Position numbers and translations under genes: made by a program
Notes under the pieces: generated by a model
The model's input: only the letters and a program-made list of their open reading frames with translations
Databases searched by the model: none
Told to the model about the DNA's origin: nothing
From: Schistosoma haematobium
Taxonomy: Eukaryota; Platyhelminthes; Trematoda; Strigeidida; Schistosomatidae
Assembly: GCF_000699445.3 (NCBI RefSeq)
Contig: NC_067199.1
Span: 32,410,902 to 32,474,901 of the forward strand
Direction of reading: 5' to 3'
DNA length: 64,000 nucleotides
Shown here: piece after piece, positions 10,836 to 23,261 of the stretch
Numbering within the stretch: the first letter of the stretch is position 1
How the letters are laid out: each line of letters starts with the position of its first letter

Positions 10836-11878
10836 CCTGTGTAAGCTGCCAAAAATCTAAGGTTATCAGACACAATAAATGTCCCTTAGGCTCGTTTAAA
10901 ACTCCCGATGCCCGTTTCGACCATGTTCATCTGGATTTGGTAGGACCTTTACCAGATTCAAATGGATACTCTTATCTCTTAACCTGCGTTGACCGTTTCA
11001 CTCGATGGCCAGAAGCAGTACCTATCAAGGACAGCACTGCTGAAACAGTGGCCCGCACATTCGTCGAACGATGGGTAGCAAACTTCGGTTGCCCTTCAAC
11101 CATCACTACAGACCGCGGACGTCAGTTTGAATCCGATCTTTTCCGTCGTCTGACCACACTTTTAGGAATCACTCGCTTCCGAACGACCGCCTACCATCCA
11201 CAAGCAAACGGGTTGGTAGAACGTTTTCACCGACAACTGAAAGCTTCGCTATCAGCAGCAAACGTTTCACAGTGGACCGACGCTCTTCCACTCGTCTTAC
11301 TAGGTATCCGCAATGCAGTGAAAGCTGACATTGGATACACTGCGTCTCAACTCGTTTATGGAACGACACTTCGACTTCCAGGAGAATTCGTGGATCCTTC
11401 ATCCTCTTCAATGAACATGGATCTAACCTCCTACACGAACAGGCTTACAAACGCAATGCGTTCAGTTAAACCTGCTTTCACTCGACCTCAATCAACTGAT
11501 GTTTTCGTTCAACCTGGCTTACGATATAGTACACACGTTTTCATTCGTCGAGACTCGCATCGACGACCATTCGAATCAGCATACGAAGGACCCTTCAAAG
11601 TTCTTCAACGTGAATCTAAGTACTATATAGTCGATAAGAACGGAACAAACGATAGCATCAGCATCGATCGCTTAAAAGCAGCGTATTTAGAAGGAAATCC
11701 TATCCACGTCGATTTTCCTTCGGTACAATCGAACGACACGACTCCGACACTTACAATACCTCATCCGACAACCAACACACACGATGATACTTCGACAGTA
11801 TCCGAAAATAAACTTAAAACGACGCGTTCTGGAAGAAGGGTGAGATTTCCAGAACATTTAAACGACTATTGCACGTAA
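10836..11878 (+). CDS. Integrase with C-terminal tail, 5'-truncated
   Basis: It is open from the junction to TAA at 11876. CVSCQKSK is the second half of the HHCC zinc domain; its His pair is lost. The catalytic triad is complete: Asp in HLDLVGPLP, Asp in [10 protein letters not shown] and Glu in [10 protein letters not shown], with 35 residues between the second Asp and Glu (D,D-35-E). A C-terminal region reading [19 protein letters not shown] is the GPY/F-like module. The tail [14 protein letters not shown] is common in gypsy integrases. No start codon belongs to it here; the first internal Met is at 10937. Confidence 0.9.
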
Positions 11879-11908
11879 GGCACTTCTCGACATTTTATAT
11901 TATTTTTA
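11686..11908 (+). repeat. Inverted duplication, right (original) arm
   Basis: End of the integrase ORF and start of the 3' untranslated part. It is the source of the left arm, because here the coding frame continues from upstream. Confidence 0.93.
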
Positions 11909-12319
11909 AAAAAACAATTTTAATATGCTTATATATTTTTATTTCTATTTAAAAAAACAAAACAAAAAAAACAATTTTTTAATGCTATTACGTGTTCATG
12001 AGTTTATTTTCCATTTTTTCCGCCGACATTGTGTTTTTACGCACATACGAGTGTATTTCGACATGCACTTACATTTTCTTTTTCTTTTCCAGGACGGCTG
12101 GAAAAGAACGATGACGTTTATGAGGATCCGAAATTTTCATTGTACATTTTCTTTTTTTACTATGTTGTACCTCCGTCCCATATAGTAAGGAAAGACGACC
12201 AGACGCTGCTAAATTTAGTAAGCTATCAGAAGAGTGTTTACCAACGACAAACTCGTTGGGTTTAAACTTCTGGCTGGCCACGTCTTAGGGTCGTCACTGC
12301 CCCACTAGGGGGAGTGATC

Positions 12320-12640
12320 TGTAGCGGTAAATAAATCCCCAAAATAAATAGCATTAAGTTTTCGACATTGGATGCTGACCATATGTTTTAGTGGACTCAT
12401 CTAGCTGAAGGCGCTCGGTCAGGCATCCGCACCAGATCACGTGTGGTAACGCCGTGCTCAACATCAACCGCAATCGCTAGCCAGATTAGATCAGAGAATT
12501 CCGATATATTGGTCATCGCCAAATATACTCTTCCGGTCTCCTCGACTCTGTCTTTTGATTTCTCTTGGTGGGAACGAAATATATTAGAAGGTGTTACTGG
12601 TAGAAGCGTTGTCAAACACTGAATACCTGTGACATCAACA
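12320..12640 (+). repeat. 3' LTR of the young gypsy element
   Basis: It matches 9602-9922 except TCA/ACA at the last three bases. The run AGGGGGAG at about 12307-12314 just before it is the likely polypurine tract for plus-strand priming. Confidence 0.93.
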
Positions 12641-12644
12641 ATAT

Positions 12645-15600
12645 ATTCCACTTAAAGTTAACTGTCTGCTAATGTGTGCTTTTAGATTCGCCAGTGTGGT
12701 GACTTGACATAACACTAATATGTCAGTATTATGACTCAACTTAGTTACTGATTACTGCTACTAGTGTGACTGTTTACTATGATGAGAACTAACTGTCACC
12801 TGCTACTCATCGCACTGAAATGAGATTGCTTTGTCGACGCAAAGAAAAAAAAGGCTGTAGAGGCGGATTGATTTATTCGCCAACCACTAATCAAACAACA
12901 TCCGGAATAATAATAATGGTACGTATTATTTTAAGTATTCTAGTCGTCCAACAAAATGAACTAGCAGTTAATCAATAATCTCACGTGTGTTTACAACTTT
13001 AAAAAGTCAACAAATTAATTGATTTAACTGATAAATATCGTTCATCATTGAACTTTATATTTGCTTTATTCATAACGATGAGCAAACTCACACTGATAAA
13101 ATCAACATACTTCTCTGACAGAATCATTTCCAACAGCAATCCTTAAATATAGTACGAAACTTCTTGGTATTTCGAAGAGTTGAAGGTCGTAAGCTGTATG
13201 TTACCCAGCTAAACAAAATATAATAAAATCCGCTTCAGGCAGACCTGTCCTAAATACTTTCAGTTTCACTCAACGGCTACCATGGAAAAAGCAAACGGGT
13301 ACCTCTGTATCTCGACTAAAGGATACAGGTAGCTAAACAAAATGGATACGACTAAATAACAATATACAAACCCTTATGTATAGGTATGATAAAACTACGA
13401 TAAGGACTCTCTTCGAATGCGAACAAACACTAACTACTTTAAATGCAGTGAGATAAATTTCATTTTTGATGAAAAAAGCATCCAACATTATTAGTACGAT
13501 CCCAAATCTAGATGCGCATGTCATACCAAGTAAATGTGTATGAATTACCTAAGTCCATTAATTGCCTTCTTTACATCAATAAACTTCACTTCTCATAAGT
13601 ATATATATATATATATATATATATAATTTGTGTGATGTTTAATTCATCATTCGTTGATATTAAGATCCAGGAATCACATCGCAGTATATTGGAGGTCGTT
13701 GATTTCGGTAAGCTTACAGTAAAGATAATGTACCAGGTAGATCATCATTAAAATGCCAAAAATATTATACCATATCGTATTATTAAAGAATGATCCAATA
13801 ATCGGCTCATTTTGAAAGCAATCGTAAATGTGCTTTCGATTCAAAAAAGCTTCATATCCTCATTAAAGTAGAAAAGAGAGTTCAAGATTTCTCCAATTCT
13901 CGATTTAAAGCTCTTATTCCATAATGTGTTTCATGTGAGTTAGACAGACATTGAACAGAAGTACCACTTCCCAATAAAACCAAGCAGTCTCGCAAACTGA
14001 CCAAGTAAAAAACTATTTAATAACAGAATTTCTAAGGTTTGATCTTCCCAATATGATACCGATATCAAAAAATAGAAAACGTTTTCTTCCAGTAAACGGC
14101 GAAATTAAGACCATTCATGTTTTTACTATCCAACTGATCCAGCTAAAAAAACCTTTAGAAACCAACCATTTCGCCTCATTTAGTATGGTTAGACAATACT
14201 TCAACTAATCAAGCATACACCATGACAAAACTAATAGTGAAAATAATCCAAGTATCCCGCATCATATCATTTAATATGTAACTAACTGTTATATAATTGG
14301 TCATGCTGTTATAAGAGTTTATAAAATTATTCTGCTTAATCGTTATTTTGTTAGAATTGTAGCACAAAAGTCGGATGAAATGCCTCCATGATTATTAACT
14401 GAACTGCGCAACGATTCCAGTTTTATTTCAGTAGATTACTTTGGTTCTATCAAAATCATTAATTTTCATACTAGCAGGTTCAAAAATAACCCATATTAGG
14501 TTGAAATTTTCCTCAAAATGTATGTGGATATTATCCTATACTGTTTTATATGGGAAAACATCCGATGTTAATGAAATCGGTAGTGACTGAATGTTAATTC
14601 TGTCTGAATTCTATTTTTTCCAAGAGAACACATGAATTAATAATGGTTTAAATGTATCCATCTTAAAACTTTCATGTATTTTCCAAATATATTGTTGATT
14701 ATTTAGTAAAGATAAAACCGTATTATTTGGAATCGGACTAAAATACCTTTAAAACTCGCAGTCGATTGAACTGATGCTCTTTAGTTTAAACTTAACGGAT
14801 GGCAAACGTACTTTCAGATAAAGACACTACACTAAGATTCAGTAGTTTCATGTGACCTCTCACTCTCCAGTAACCCTTTGAAGTGTAAGCATTAGTAAGA
14901 GACACCTTCAAATTAGTCAGGTCCCTGAAACTACTTGGTTGTAAAATACTAAGGTCAATTTATATAAAGTCCTTTTTTTCGACACTTGCATAGTCAACTA
15001 GAAATACATTACGTAAAGTCATTGGAGATAAGTTACAGGAAACTCTAGACCTAGGTTTCTTACTAATCGCCACACACAAACTACGTTTATTTGAAACTTT
15101 GAGTAATTTGATGTTATGAATGGGGCTCAAACCCAGGTGCTGAAGCCAGGGACTTCACCATTACGTTATTCAGACTGTGACTGACCTACGTACATTAACC
15201 CGAGGGGATTATTTTACATTGAAGTACCACAGTTGGTTGCTTTCAGGAAAAGCTGTACTACATCCTCTTCAGCTTTATTAAAAGTCTAAAAAGAAAACTT
15301 GCTCACTGTATACATTTTTTAATTAGCTACTTTAGATACCATTTCATAGTAAAAAGACAGTTATACTCCTTTTATCTAATATCTGACTGCTGGGTAATAA
15401 ATACTGACCAAACTTATCTGATATTTTCCATAGTATTAGTGTCACTTGTAAACTGTTATTGATTTGTTAATTTTATTTCCGGAAGGACCAAATCACTGTT
15501 TTGCTTCATCATACTTCATGATAATGGTATTTTAAATTATACCAAATACTATTTGTTGGACGTCGATAATTGTCGTTGTTCATAAATTTAATTATTTAAT

Positions 15601-18600
15601 AATTTGGAATGAAAACTTAATTATCCTAACAAAAATATGTACACATTTAAATAAATAACTGGATAAACTAAAAATAATGTAAATGTATCTGTCCAGTCAC
15701 TTGTTGAATAGTTGTGAATTGAATCTACCTTACAAATCTTAAGGTATCTTAATATAATATCTGTTAGATATACTTTTGAAAATACTATGTACTTACTAGA
15801 AATGATTTATCATGTAGGTAATACATTCTCTGAATCAAATAGTTCAAGGATGAACATTTCGCTCTCTAAATAATACCATTTGAACTAATTTCCCAAAAAT
15901 GTCATCTGAAAAGAATGATGTTCATTTGTCTTCGTCACTTTTACTGATGGTTTTTGTTAACACCCACCAACGTGTCGTAACTTACTGTATGCTCCCCCAT
16001 TGGTTATCTTTCTGACATGATTTCTACTTTTTCAATTACTTATTATGAGTTTATTTTCAAAAATCTCGTCGTAGACTGATTGACATGACTGTCACGTTTA
16101 TTTATATTCCTTGATCATTTCGATCAAAGTTTCTAGTCAATCACAAAAGAACCTGTATTCGCAATGCACCTCAAGATACAAAGCGAGTGAGGTAAAATTA
16201 ATTTTTACCTAAACGAACGAGTAATGTGACTCTTAACAAAGTTAAAACGGAATATTTTAAGGCTGTAAAGATGGTTGGAGTTAATGGGCGGGAAGCCAGA
16301 GATCTAGGTTTGTTATTATTTGGCGAAGTTGATAGTCTTTGTAGTATACGAACCTGTGTTGCCCAGCATTACATCAGCGATTTTACTATCAGTCTTTTCG
16401 GATTGAGCCTGACCTATTGTAGGACTGAGATATTAATATTGATTAATTATTAATTTGAAGGAATTGTCAAGTATCAGTAGTTCTCAACACTGATTGAATT
16501 TTATCTATTAAAATACAATGCGGTCAAATAGTCTAAGTGACTTCATACCATATGCACTATTTTTAGGTGATAGGTGGTCGATGCCAGTTTGTAAAAAATC
16601 CAGAACATAAAGATAATATTTTTTTATGGCGAACCTTCTGTCTTTTTTAGAAGAGCATCATTAAATTTAACAATCTTCAATTACAATTCATGAGAACTGT
16701 AACTTTTTATTATTAATATGCAGTCTATTTTACAGAATTATTCTTATTATACATCTAATATATCTGTAAAAAATTAACATTATATTTTCGGATTAAATAG
16801 TTACACATTACCAACCTGTTGTTTAATTACTGGTTTATTGTTCACTGTCTTAAATAAATTGATTTAATTAACCCGGATGGATAGTACAAAAGCAGATGTT
16901 TCTTACATCAATCGACATTACCTGTCACTTTTAACCAACAATGATAAGAATAATTAACGAGGTTTGATAATTTGAATCATATATTATAATTCGTTAGCAA
17001 GGTCAAAGTTCAAAACTTAATTTAATATTACGACTCATCAGACACATTACTAGTAGTGATTAATGTCATATGGAAATGTCTGTCTGTGTCTAAAACAGAG
17101 TAAAGCTGTAATCAAATATTCTAACTCAGATAAAAGCAATCACCTCTGTATCTAATAAATTCCTTGTAATTTGTGATAGTCTGGGTTATCAGACTGACCG
17201 ATCCACAAAGTTTGTCTCTATCTTAAACGGACTTCATCTAAGAGAGCCATTCAAAATACGGAAACGTTAGGCAGCTATATTGTTTTAATTGAACACTCTT
17301 TAAGGGTATTTACCCATGACTCCACCAGAGATAGAACTCAGAGTCTTTAGAGCAATTATTATACTAATCTTGAAATGAACTACCTTCGTAATCATCTAAA
17401 CTAGAATTAGACATGAACAAGAGACTTTCATACCCTCGGAGTTGCAAAAACTATGTTGATATGTGCCAATATACATTCACCTACCTAGGTTCACTAAAAT
17501 TAACGAGTTTGATAATAAACGTTGAATTCCAGTTGGACATCATCTATCACCGTATGCAAAACTTACTTTAGCCTTGAAAGTTCAGTACATATAAGATATA
17601 TCTAATTCACAATAAACATTGTTCAAAAAGCGATTTGTAAGAATCTATAGAAAAAATGATCTATTCATGATGAGGAATGAAAATAACAAATCCCTTATGT
17701 TCCCTAGATTTCTATGTTTGTTTAACTCATGTCGGTCCATAATTTAGGCTAATACAGGGAATAAATTCAGCATATCTTATACATCATTAAGGTGATAAAT
17801 ACAGTTGAAGTCATATTTGATATAATTTCCCTCTTACTGTAAAATTTGAGTTTAGGAATAAAACTTCGGAGAGTAGTCATGCTACTAAGTCGTCAAATAC
17901 AATAGTATTTGATCATATATCTAGAACTTAGACTCTTGCTATACCGCGTGCAAACTGAGCACTAGAACGCTTGAACACTCTAAGTCTCTAGTTATAAGAC
18001 GGAAGAGTAACAGGAAGAAATCTTATTCCAAATAGTGTCAGATATGGCACAAAACACACAGGTATTTATAGTTCTTAGTAAAAATGAAATCACTATTACG
18101 GGCATCCAATCCGCGTGCAGTGGTCTTCAGCATTTGTCCAATCAGGAAGTTACACGTCGATATTCTGGAATGTTCTAGAAGATGATTGGATGGAATGTCT
18201 TCGGCTCTTTCCGAGCTTCTTAGAGCTTCCTTGAGTTCACTACAAGTCTTTTCGAACAATATTTCCAATGTTAAATTTTTTGTATTATAATTGCTACTAC
18301 ATAATTTCAATCACAGTATTTTCATCTCGTTGAACTAAAGAGGTATGGTAACTAGGTTTAACACACACCTTTACTAGGCCCAATGTCAACGGTGAAAACG
18401 TTAATAATAATGAGATTCAAGCATGAATTAGCTTCATACAGACATTATTTGATCAATCACTTAAAATTCGAAATCAAAAAACAGTATTTCAGTAGTTTTT
18501 TTGATTTTCCTTGTAATTACCTGTAGACTGCTCTTACTAAACACACAGATATTTAAACCATTGAACTCAGTTGTAATAGAGAAGGTATTCGTAGGAACTT

Positions 18601-19019
18601 TTTTTTAATCAGATAGAGTAGTCCTTCTATATTTCTCAAAACTCAATAATTATCTGACTGATCTCACCATGTGATGGGAGCTATGTTAAAACACTTAATA
18701 AACTTATCATTTTACATTTTAAACTATTACTACCACTCATTTTAACACCATAAATATATGACTACTTAGATAAACTTACTAAATGCACTTATTTTCCAAA
18801 AATAATAAATAAAACCAACAGCATGCATTTATAAATAAAAATCAAAAGAATCTAATGTAAAACAGTGGACTTTTTTATTCATTAATTGGGTGATTTATAG
18901 TGATTAGTTCAATTTAAAGATCACAATTGTCATAATCTAAGATCGTTTAAAAAACTACTGGAAAAAACAAACAAATAGACTTTACGTTAGAAAAAAATTA
19001 AAAGTATTTAGATATTCAC
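12645..19019. other. Unassigned AT-rich sequence
   Basis: No convincing gene. It contains a TA microsatellite (13600-13625) and, near 15119-15190, a minus-strand tRNA-like stretch (B-box-like GGGTTTGAGCC) that may be an old SINE. The ORFs at 16226-16453 and 18038-18310 have no recognisable domain. Confidence 0.4.
13600..13625. repeat. (TA)n microsatellite
   Basis: An uninterrupted TA run of about 26 bp. Confidence 0.9.
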
Positions 19020-19170
19020 TTGGTATTGTTTTTTACTTGAATCTTCCCATTGATGTCCCAGAGTGAACATCAACTCTGAGATGCAGGTACATCCAGCTGA
19101 CGAGTCCCAAACAGGACGAAATGCGCGTCTTGGATTCCACTGCTAGCCACTATTCATCTTTGCTTGTATT
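19020..19170 (+). repeat. SMalpha-like SINE copy, partial
   Basis: It shares TTGAATCTTCC(C/T)ATTGAT and CACTGCTA(A/G)CCAC with the copy at 47265-47375. It contains the hammerhead ribozyme. The tRNA-like promoter half seen in the 47.0-kb copy is not evident here, so this copy is probably 5'-truncated. Confidence 0.8.
19091..19135 (+). ncRNA. Hammerhead self-cleaving ribozyme (SMalpha type), intact core
   Basis: Core CTGACGA at 19097-19103 and GAAA at 19118-19121. Stem II GTCC/GGAC (19104-19107 with 19114-19117), loop CAAACA. Stem I ATCCAG (19091-19096) pairs with TTGGAT (19130-19135) with one G-U. Predicted cleavage follows GTC at 19129. Stem III (19121-19128) is very short, as known for the schistosome satellite ribozyme, and may need dimeric transcripts or tertiary contacts. 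All invariant core bases are present; activity is inferred, not shown. Confidence 0.85.
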
Positions 19171-19639
19171 TAGATATTGTTACTTAAACAAATGGGAGTA
19201 TGTTAATCAATAGATTTCGTTATTCTATTTTTGCTAATCTTTTTTTACATATTACTATAATATTTCTATTTACAACATATATAAGTGAATATCCATCCGT
19301 ACACTATCATTCAATGATTCTATCACAACTTGTTTATTTATTTTTGAGCCAAATATTAGTCACATTATTATTATTACTATTATTATTGGAATCAATATTG
19401 TGTTGTCTAGGCTAATATTCCAGATAATCACTTTTACTTATAATCATATTTAATTTTGAGTAATCTTTTATCAAATCATTATGAATAGTAGTCATGTATA
19501 AACATGTTTAAGAAATATAGTAAAAAAAATGTTAAACCAATGATGTATTAAGAACTAAAATAAGAAATTTCATTTAATCAATAATTTATCTTGTCTCTTT
19601 AATCACTTTTGTTAATGATTATAATTAATATGAGCAAAC
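19171..19639. other. Unassigned
   Basis: Only an ATT-rich run near 19363-19388 is notable. The 71-codon hydrophobic ORF at 19200-19415 is compositional. Confidence 0.4.
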
Positions 19640-19785
19640 TGAAGCTAGACTACCATGGAAAACTTGGAAGCACTGGATGGTCGTACCATCCTGTTGTAGG
19701 ACACCTCAGCAGTGTGCATCCACGATCTCTCCCCGTAAGATTCGAACCCAGGATTTATCAGTTTCGCGTGCGAGCGCTTGTAATT
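19640..19785 (-). repeat. tRNA-derived SINE with dead hammerhead
   Basis: Read on the minus strand it has a B box (GGGTTCGAATC) followed by CACTGCTGAGG and CCATCCAGTGCTTCC, the same layout as the copies at 20.6 and 34.8 kb. The GAAA of the ribozyme core is replaced, so cleavage is not expected. Confidence 0.7.
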
Positions 19786-20574
19786 TAATTGTAAAATAAG
19801 AAAATGATAAAACTCTTATTTAGATTTGAAAACTTTTATTCTTTTTAACTATATGTATGGATTTGGATTGTGAACCCGAAATCTGAATTTATCTGTGATG
19901 AATACTTTGGTGATCGATTTCTCAGGTGATACTTGAAATCCATACAACTACAATTATTATTGATACTATAAGTACCTACGTGATCTGTCTATATTTCTGA
20001 AATGATAATGACATGAAATATATATTATTATGAATTATATTATTTTGATTGAAAATTTGTTTACAACTGTATATAATTTTTGTACAATAATTATATTTCC
20101 AAAAGGAGTTAGCGGATAGTGAACAGTAAAATCAATGTATTGTAACAAATTTGGTTAGCATAGTTGTGATTAAATCCTTAAAAAATATCTTAGAGTTAAA
20201 GTCATCTAAGAAACAAAAGATTGTCATTTAAAACTGATTATATCAATTGTAAATGAACTACTATAATACGTTTAAAGTAAACAACAGTGATCATTATAAA
20301 AATTGATTTTGAAACATGTTACTCATTAGTAGTGTAGATGTTTACGAGAAATAATTGGAAGTTTAGCATAAAGTGACATTAAGTGACCACTTTGACAATG
20401 AATTAATTCTTAGAATGTTTCAAATATCAGGTATATATATTTTACCTTAGAATGTCTTTTGCCAATACATTTTGAATTATTTACAGTTTTCTACTCTTCA
20501 GTGAGTTGCCCAAACTATTTATGTGAAATTACCGATTCGGAGCATTATTCAAATACTAGATGATCTCGCAATTT

Positions 20575-20800
20575 CGTGGACTGGTTGAGATTAGACAATA
20601 ACACCGTTGAATGGAGTCTCAGTGGTTTAGAGGTCATGCACTTGAGCGCGAGAGTGGAGATCCTGAGTTCGAATTCCAGGTGCAGGATTGTGTACACGCG
20701 CTGCTAAGGAGTCCCATACCGAGATGAAGCGGACATTCATTGCTTACAGGTTTTCAATGGTGGTCTGAAATTCATCGATTTATGATCTCAATCAAAAACA
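20575..20800 (+). repeat. tRNA-derived SINE with pol III boxes and dead hammerhead
   Basis: A box TGGTTTAGAGG at 20623-20633 fits the pol III consensus at every position, and B box GTTCGAATTC at 20667-20676 lies at the usual spacing. The ribozyme part (about 20696-20745) has CTAAGGA instead of CTGANGA and GAAG instead of GAAA. The tail contains TTTTCAATGGTGGTCTG, shared with the 34.8-kb copy. Confidence 0.78.
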
Positions 20801-22364
20801 CAGTAACCCCACACTGGTAAACACTGTGGTCTATTGATGACAACATTAGAAATTCCGTCATTAAACGATTATGTTTCGCGATTTATTCCAAGATACATTT
20901 CCTGTTATTTCGAATTTAGTTTACCCATTATAATAGCCGACTAACGTTGACGACAGCTTCTTCAGTCAAAATTTTTTATTAAATGTTCCGAACCTACTTT
21001 AATCCCTTAATACATTAAATTCACTTCGAAAGCTATTGTAAGTTATTATTCATAAAGGTTGCTGACATTAGGGACTTCATTTGATCAGTGTCTATTAGTA
21101 TGTGTACTTGAGGAGACTATTTCAATACTGCCTCTAGTCACAAGTTTTAGTATATTTAGGTTGTGAAAATCAGTGAAACCCAGGAAGTCATTTTCGACCT
21201 ATCCGAGACTTCTCATGTGGGTTAGTTTATAAGGAAAAATTAGGTAACAAATGCATTTTGCTTGAGCACATTTCGATCTGAACTTATTAAGCTATAGTGA
21301 GCTGGAAATAGCAAAATGTGTTATGTCGCGAAAGAAATGTATCCAATATCCCATCCATTAATATAACGCACTAGTAATTGCCGAATGGTTGTAACCTAAC
21401 CCATTTTCATCTGTTTTATTGATCCATCATCCCTGAAGTCATTTTGATTTCAGTTTAGACGAGGGTAAAGGCGTCGCGAAGACAATGAACGGCCCAGAAA
21501 GGCAGCGCCGTTACGTTTACGAAGTTAAACCTATAAGAATCACTTTCTGATAAGAGATTAATGCTAATTACCAACTGTAATAATTTGTGTAACTACTGAT
21601 ATATCTAATCACCTCACTAGATTTTTCGGGTCTGCTAGTTTGAGATAAGATCTTAATATGGATTTTATTCCCTAAGTGTAAAGTTCAAATCACTTGGGGC
21701 TTACCAATAAATTTCAGTGTGCTGAAGAAACATGTCTGACAGTTCGGACCAGTGATCAGGCTTTAGATCTAAGAATTATTCTTCGAAGACAGATAGTTAC
21801 AAAGTAATGTAATAGAGTAAAACTCGTGCCAACTACCCGTCATATCACCCCGGAGATGTGTTACATATTAGAACAGTGAAAACAGAGATAATTCATTGGA
21901 ACATAATTAGTGCAAGTCGGATGGATCAGTCAAAACTACAAAATGACGTTTAAATGACCGTAAGGTAAATTCAGATTATTTTTGACCTTGTACTGCTTAC
22001 TATCTTATCAAAGTATAGGTAAACCAACAATACATATCGACCAAATAATTAAAAATCACAGATAAATCATGCAACGTAAATACCCCTGGCACATCACTCC
22101 AAGACTGTCAAATATGCTTTAAATAGCAAATTTTCAATTTATCAGCGACTGTATATAAATGTCATGCGAGGAATTTCATAAGTCATTATTACAGTGATTA
22201 TCCTTATTCTAAGTATATTACATGGGTTGATGTCTCTCAATTGGTTGTTTAAAAGTATTTCAATTTGATAGGAGTAAACAAGTGATTGTTTAATATTGTG
22301 GACAAAGAAATGGCCCCACCTCAAGAAGTCAGGGACTGTGGATGAGCCGTATTAATAGATAGAG
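20801..22364. other. Unassigned
   Basis: No gene or recognisable repeat seen. Confidence 0.4.
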
Positions 22365-22634
22365 ACTACTTGGTTGGAGATGTTAGGTTACATGGCTCAG
22401 AAACGTCCACAATAACAGATTTAATCATTCTTTGTCTCCCTTGTATCTTGATTTCAAATCATTCTATACATTGTTATTCGACGAGTTCATATTTACTTCC
22501 TAAATCATATTGTTTAAACCAAATCTTTCTTAATACCACTGATACTGTCATTAATTCTATTATGTCATCTTGCTGTAATGACGTGATGTGGCAACTTGAA
22601 TTGGTGTCAGGTTGTACATTCCTCATGACTGGTT

Positions 22635-22637
<3 letters not shown>
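22365..22637 (+). repeat. RTE LINE 3' end fragment
   Basis: The stretches GACTACTTGGTTGG and TTACATGGCTCAGAA match the end of RTE ORF2 seen elsewhere (compare 46.5 kb reversed). GATGTGGCAACTTG near 22587 matches the 3' untranslated part of the 46.2-kb copy. It runs into the TA tract at 22638, which may have grown from its tail. Confidence 0.6.

Positions 22638-22689
<52 letters not shown>
22638..22689. repeat. (TA)n microsatellite
   Basis: About 52 bp of TA directly after the RTE 3' end. Confidence 0.92.
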
Positions 22690-22692
<3 letters not shown>

Positions 22693-23170
22693 CGATACGT
22701 CATACTGTTATGAAGCTTGATGTAAATAAAACGTAAATGAACGAAATAGTGAACATTACCGCAAAATTATTATTAAATAGAGCACATTGATGAATACAAA
22801 AAAAAACAGATTCATATATAATAATAACAGAAGAACCGAATTCTTTAACAGAAAATACCTAAACAGATATACTATTAACAGATTACACGTCTATCTCTCA
22901 CAAGTTTTATTTACATAATACAAGCAAACACACATCCTTACATCTTATTAAAATGTAAGTAATCATAACTCGATTTAAATAGGCTGAATTGCTTTGTTTT
23001 TAAAAAACACGAGAAACCATCCACAATGTGTAGACAAACAAACAACAACACAATATTACAGTGCTCGGGTATGTGTATTAACAAATTAATAATTGAGAGA
23101 AAAATAATAAACCTGTATGAATAACTTATCTGATTATTAATAATCATTATTGTATAATGAACTATACACA

Positions 23171-23261
<91 letters not shown>

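Larger units (their letters stand above)
9602..12640 (+). mobile_element. Young, internally deleted CsRn1/Boudicca-like Ty3/gypsy element
   Basis: Two 321-bp LTRs that differ by eye at one base flank a 2.4-kb interior. The 4-bp duplication ATAT lies at 9598-9601 and 12641-12644. The primer site after the 5' LTR fits tRNA-Trp, a known trait of the CsRn1 clade. The interior keeps gag and integrase but lacks protease, RT and RNase H, so it is non-autonomous. A 223-bp segment of its 3' end is also present in inverted orientation after gag. Near-identical LTRs imply recent movement, presumably using proteins supplied by a complete relative. Confidence 0.9.

Noticed and set aside
15119..15190. tRNA-like stretch on the minus strand
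   Set aside because: Only the B box is convincing; no cloverleaf could be drawn and no related copy was found, so it is not called a tRNA gene or SINE.
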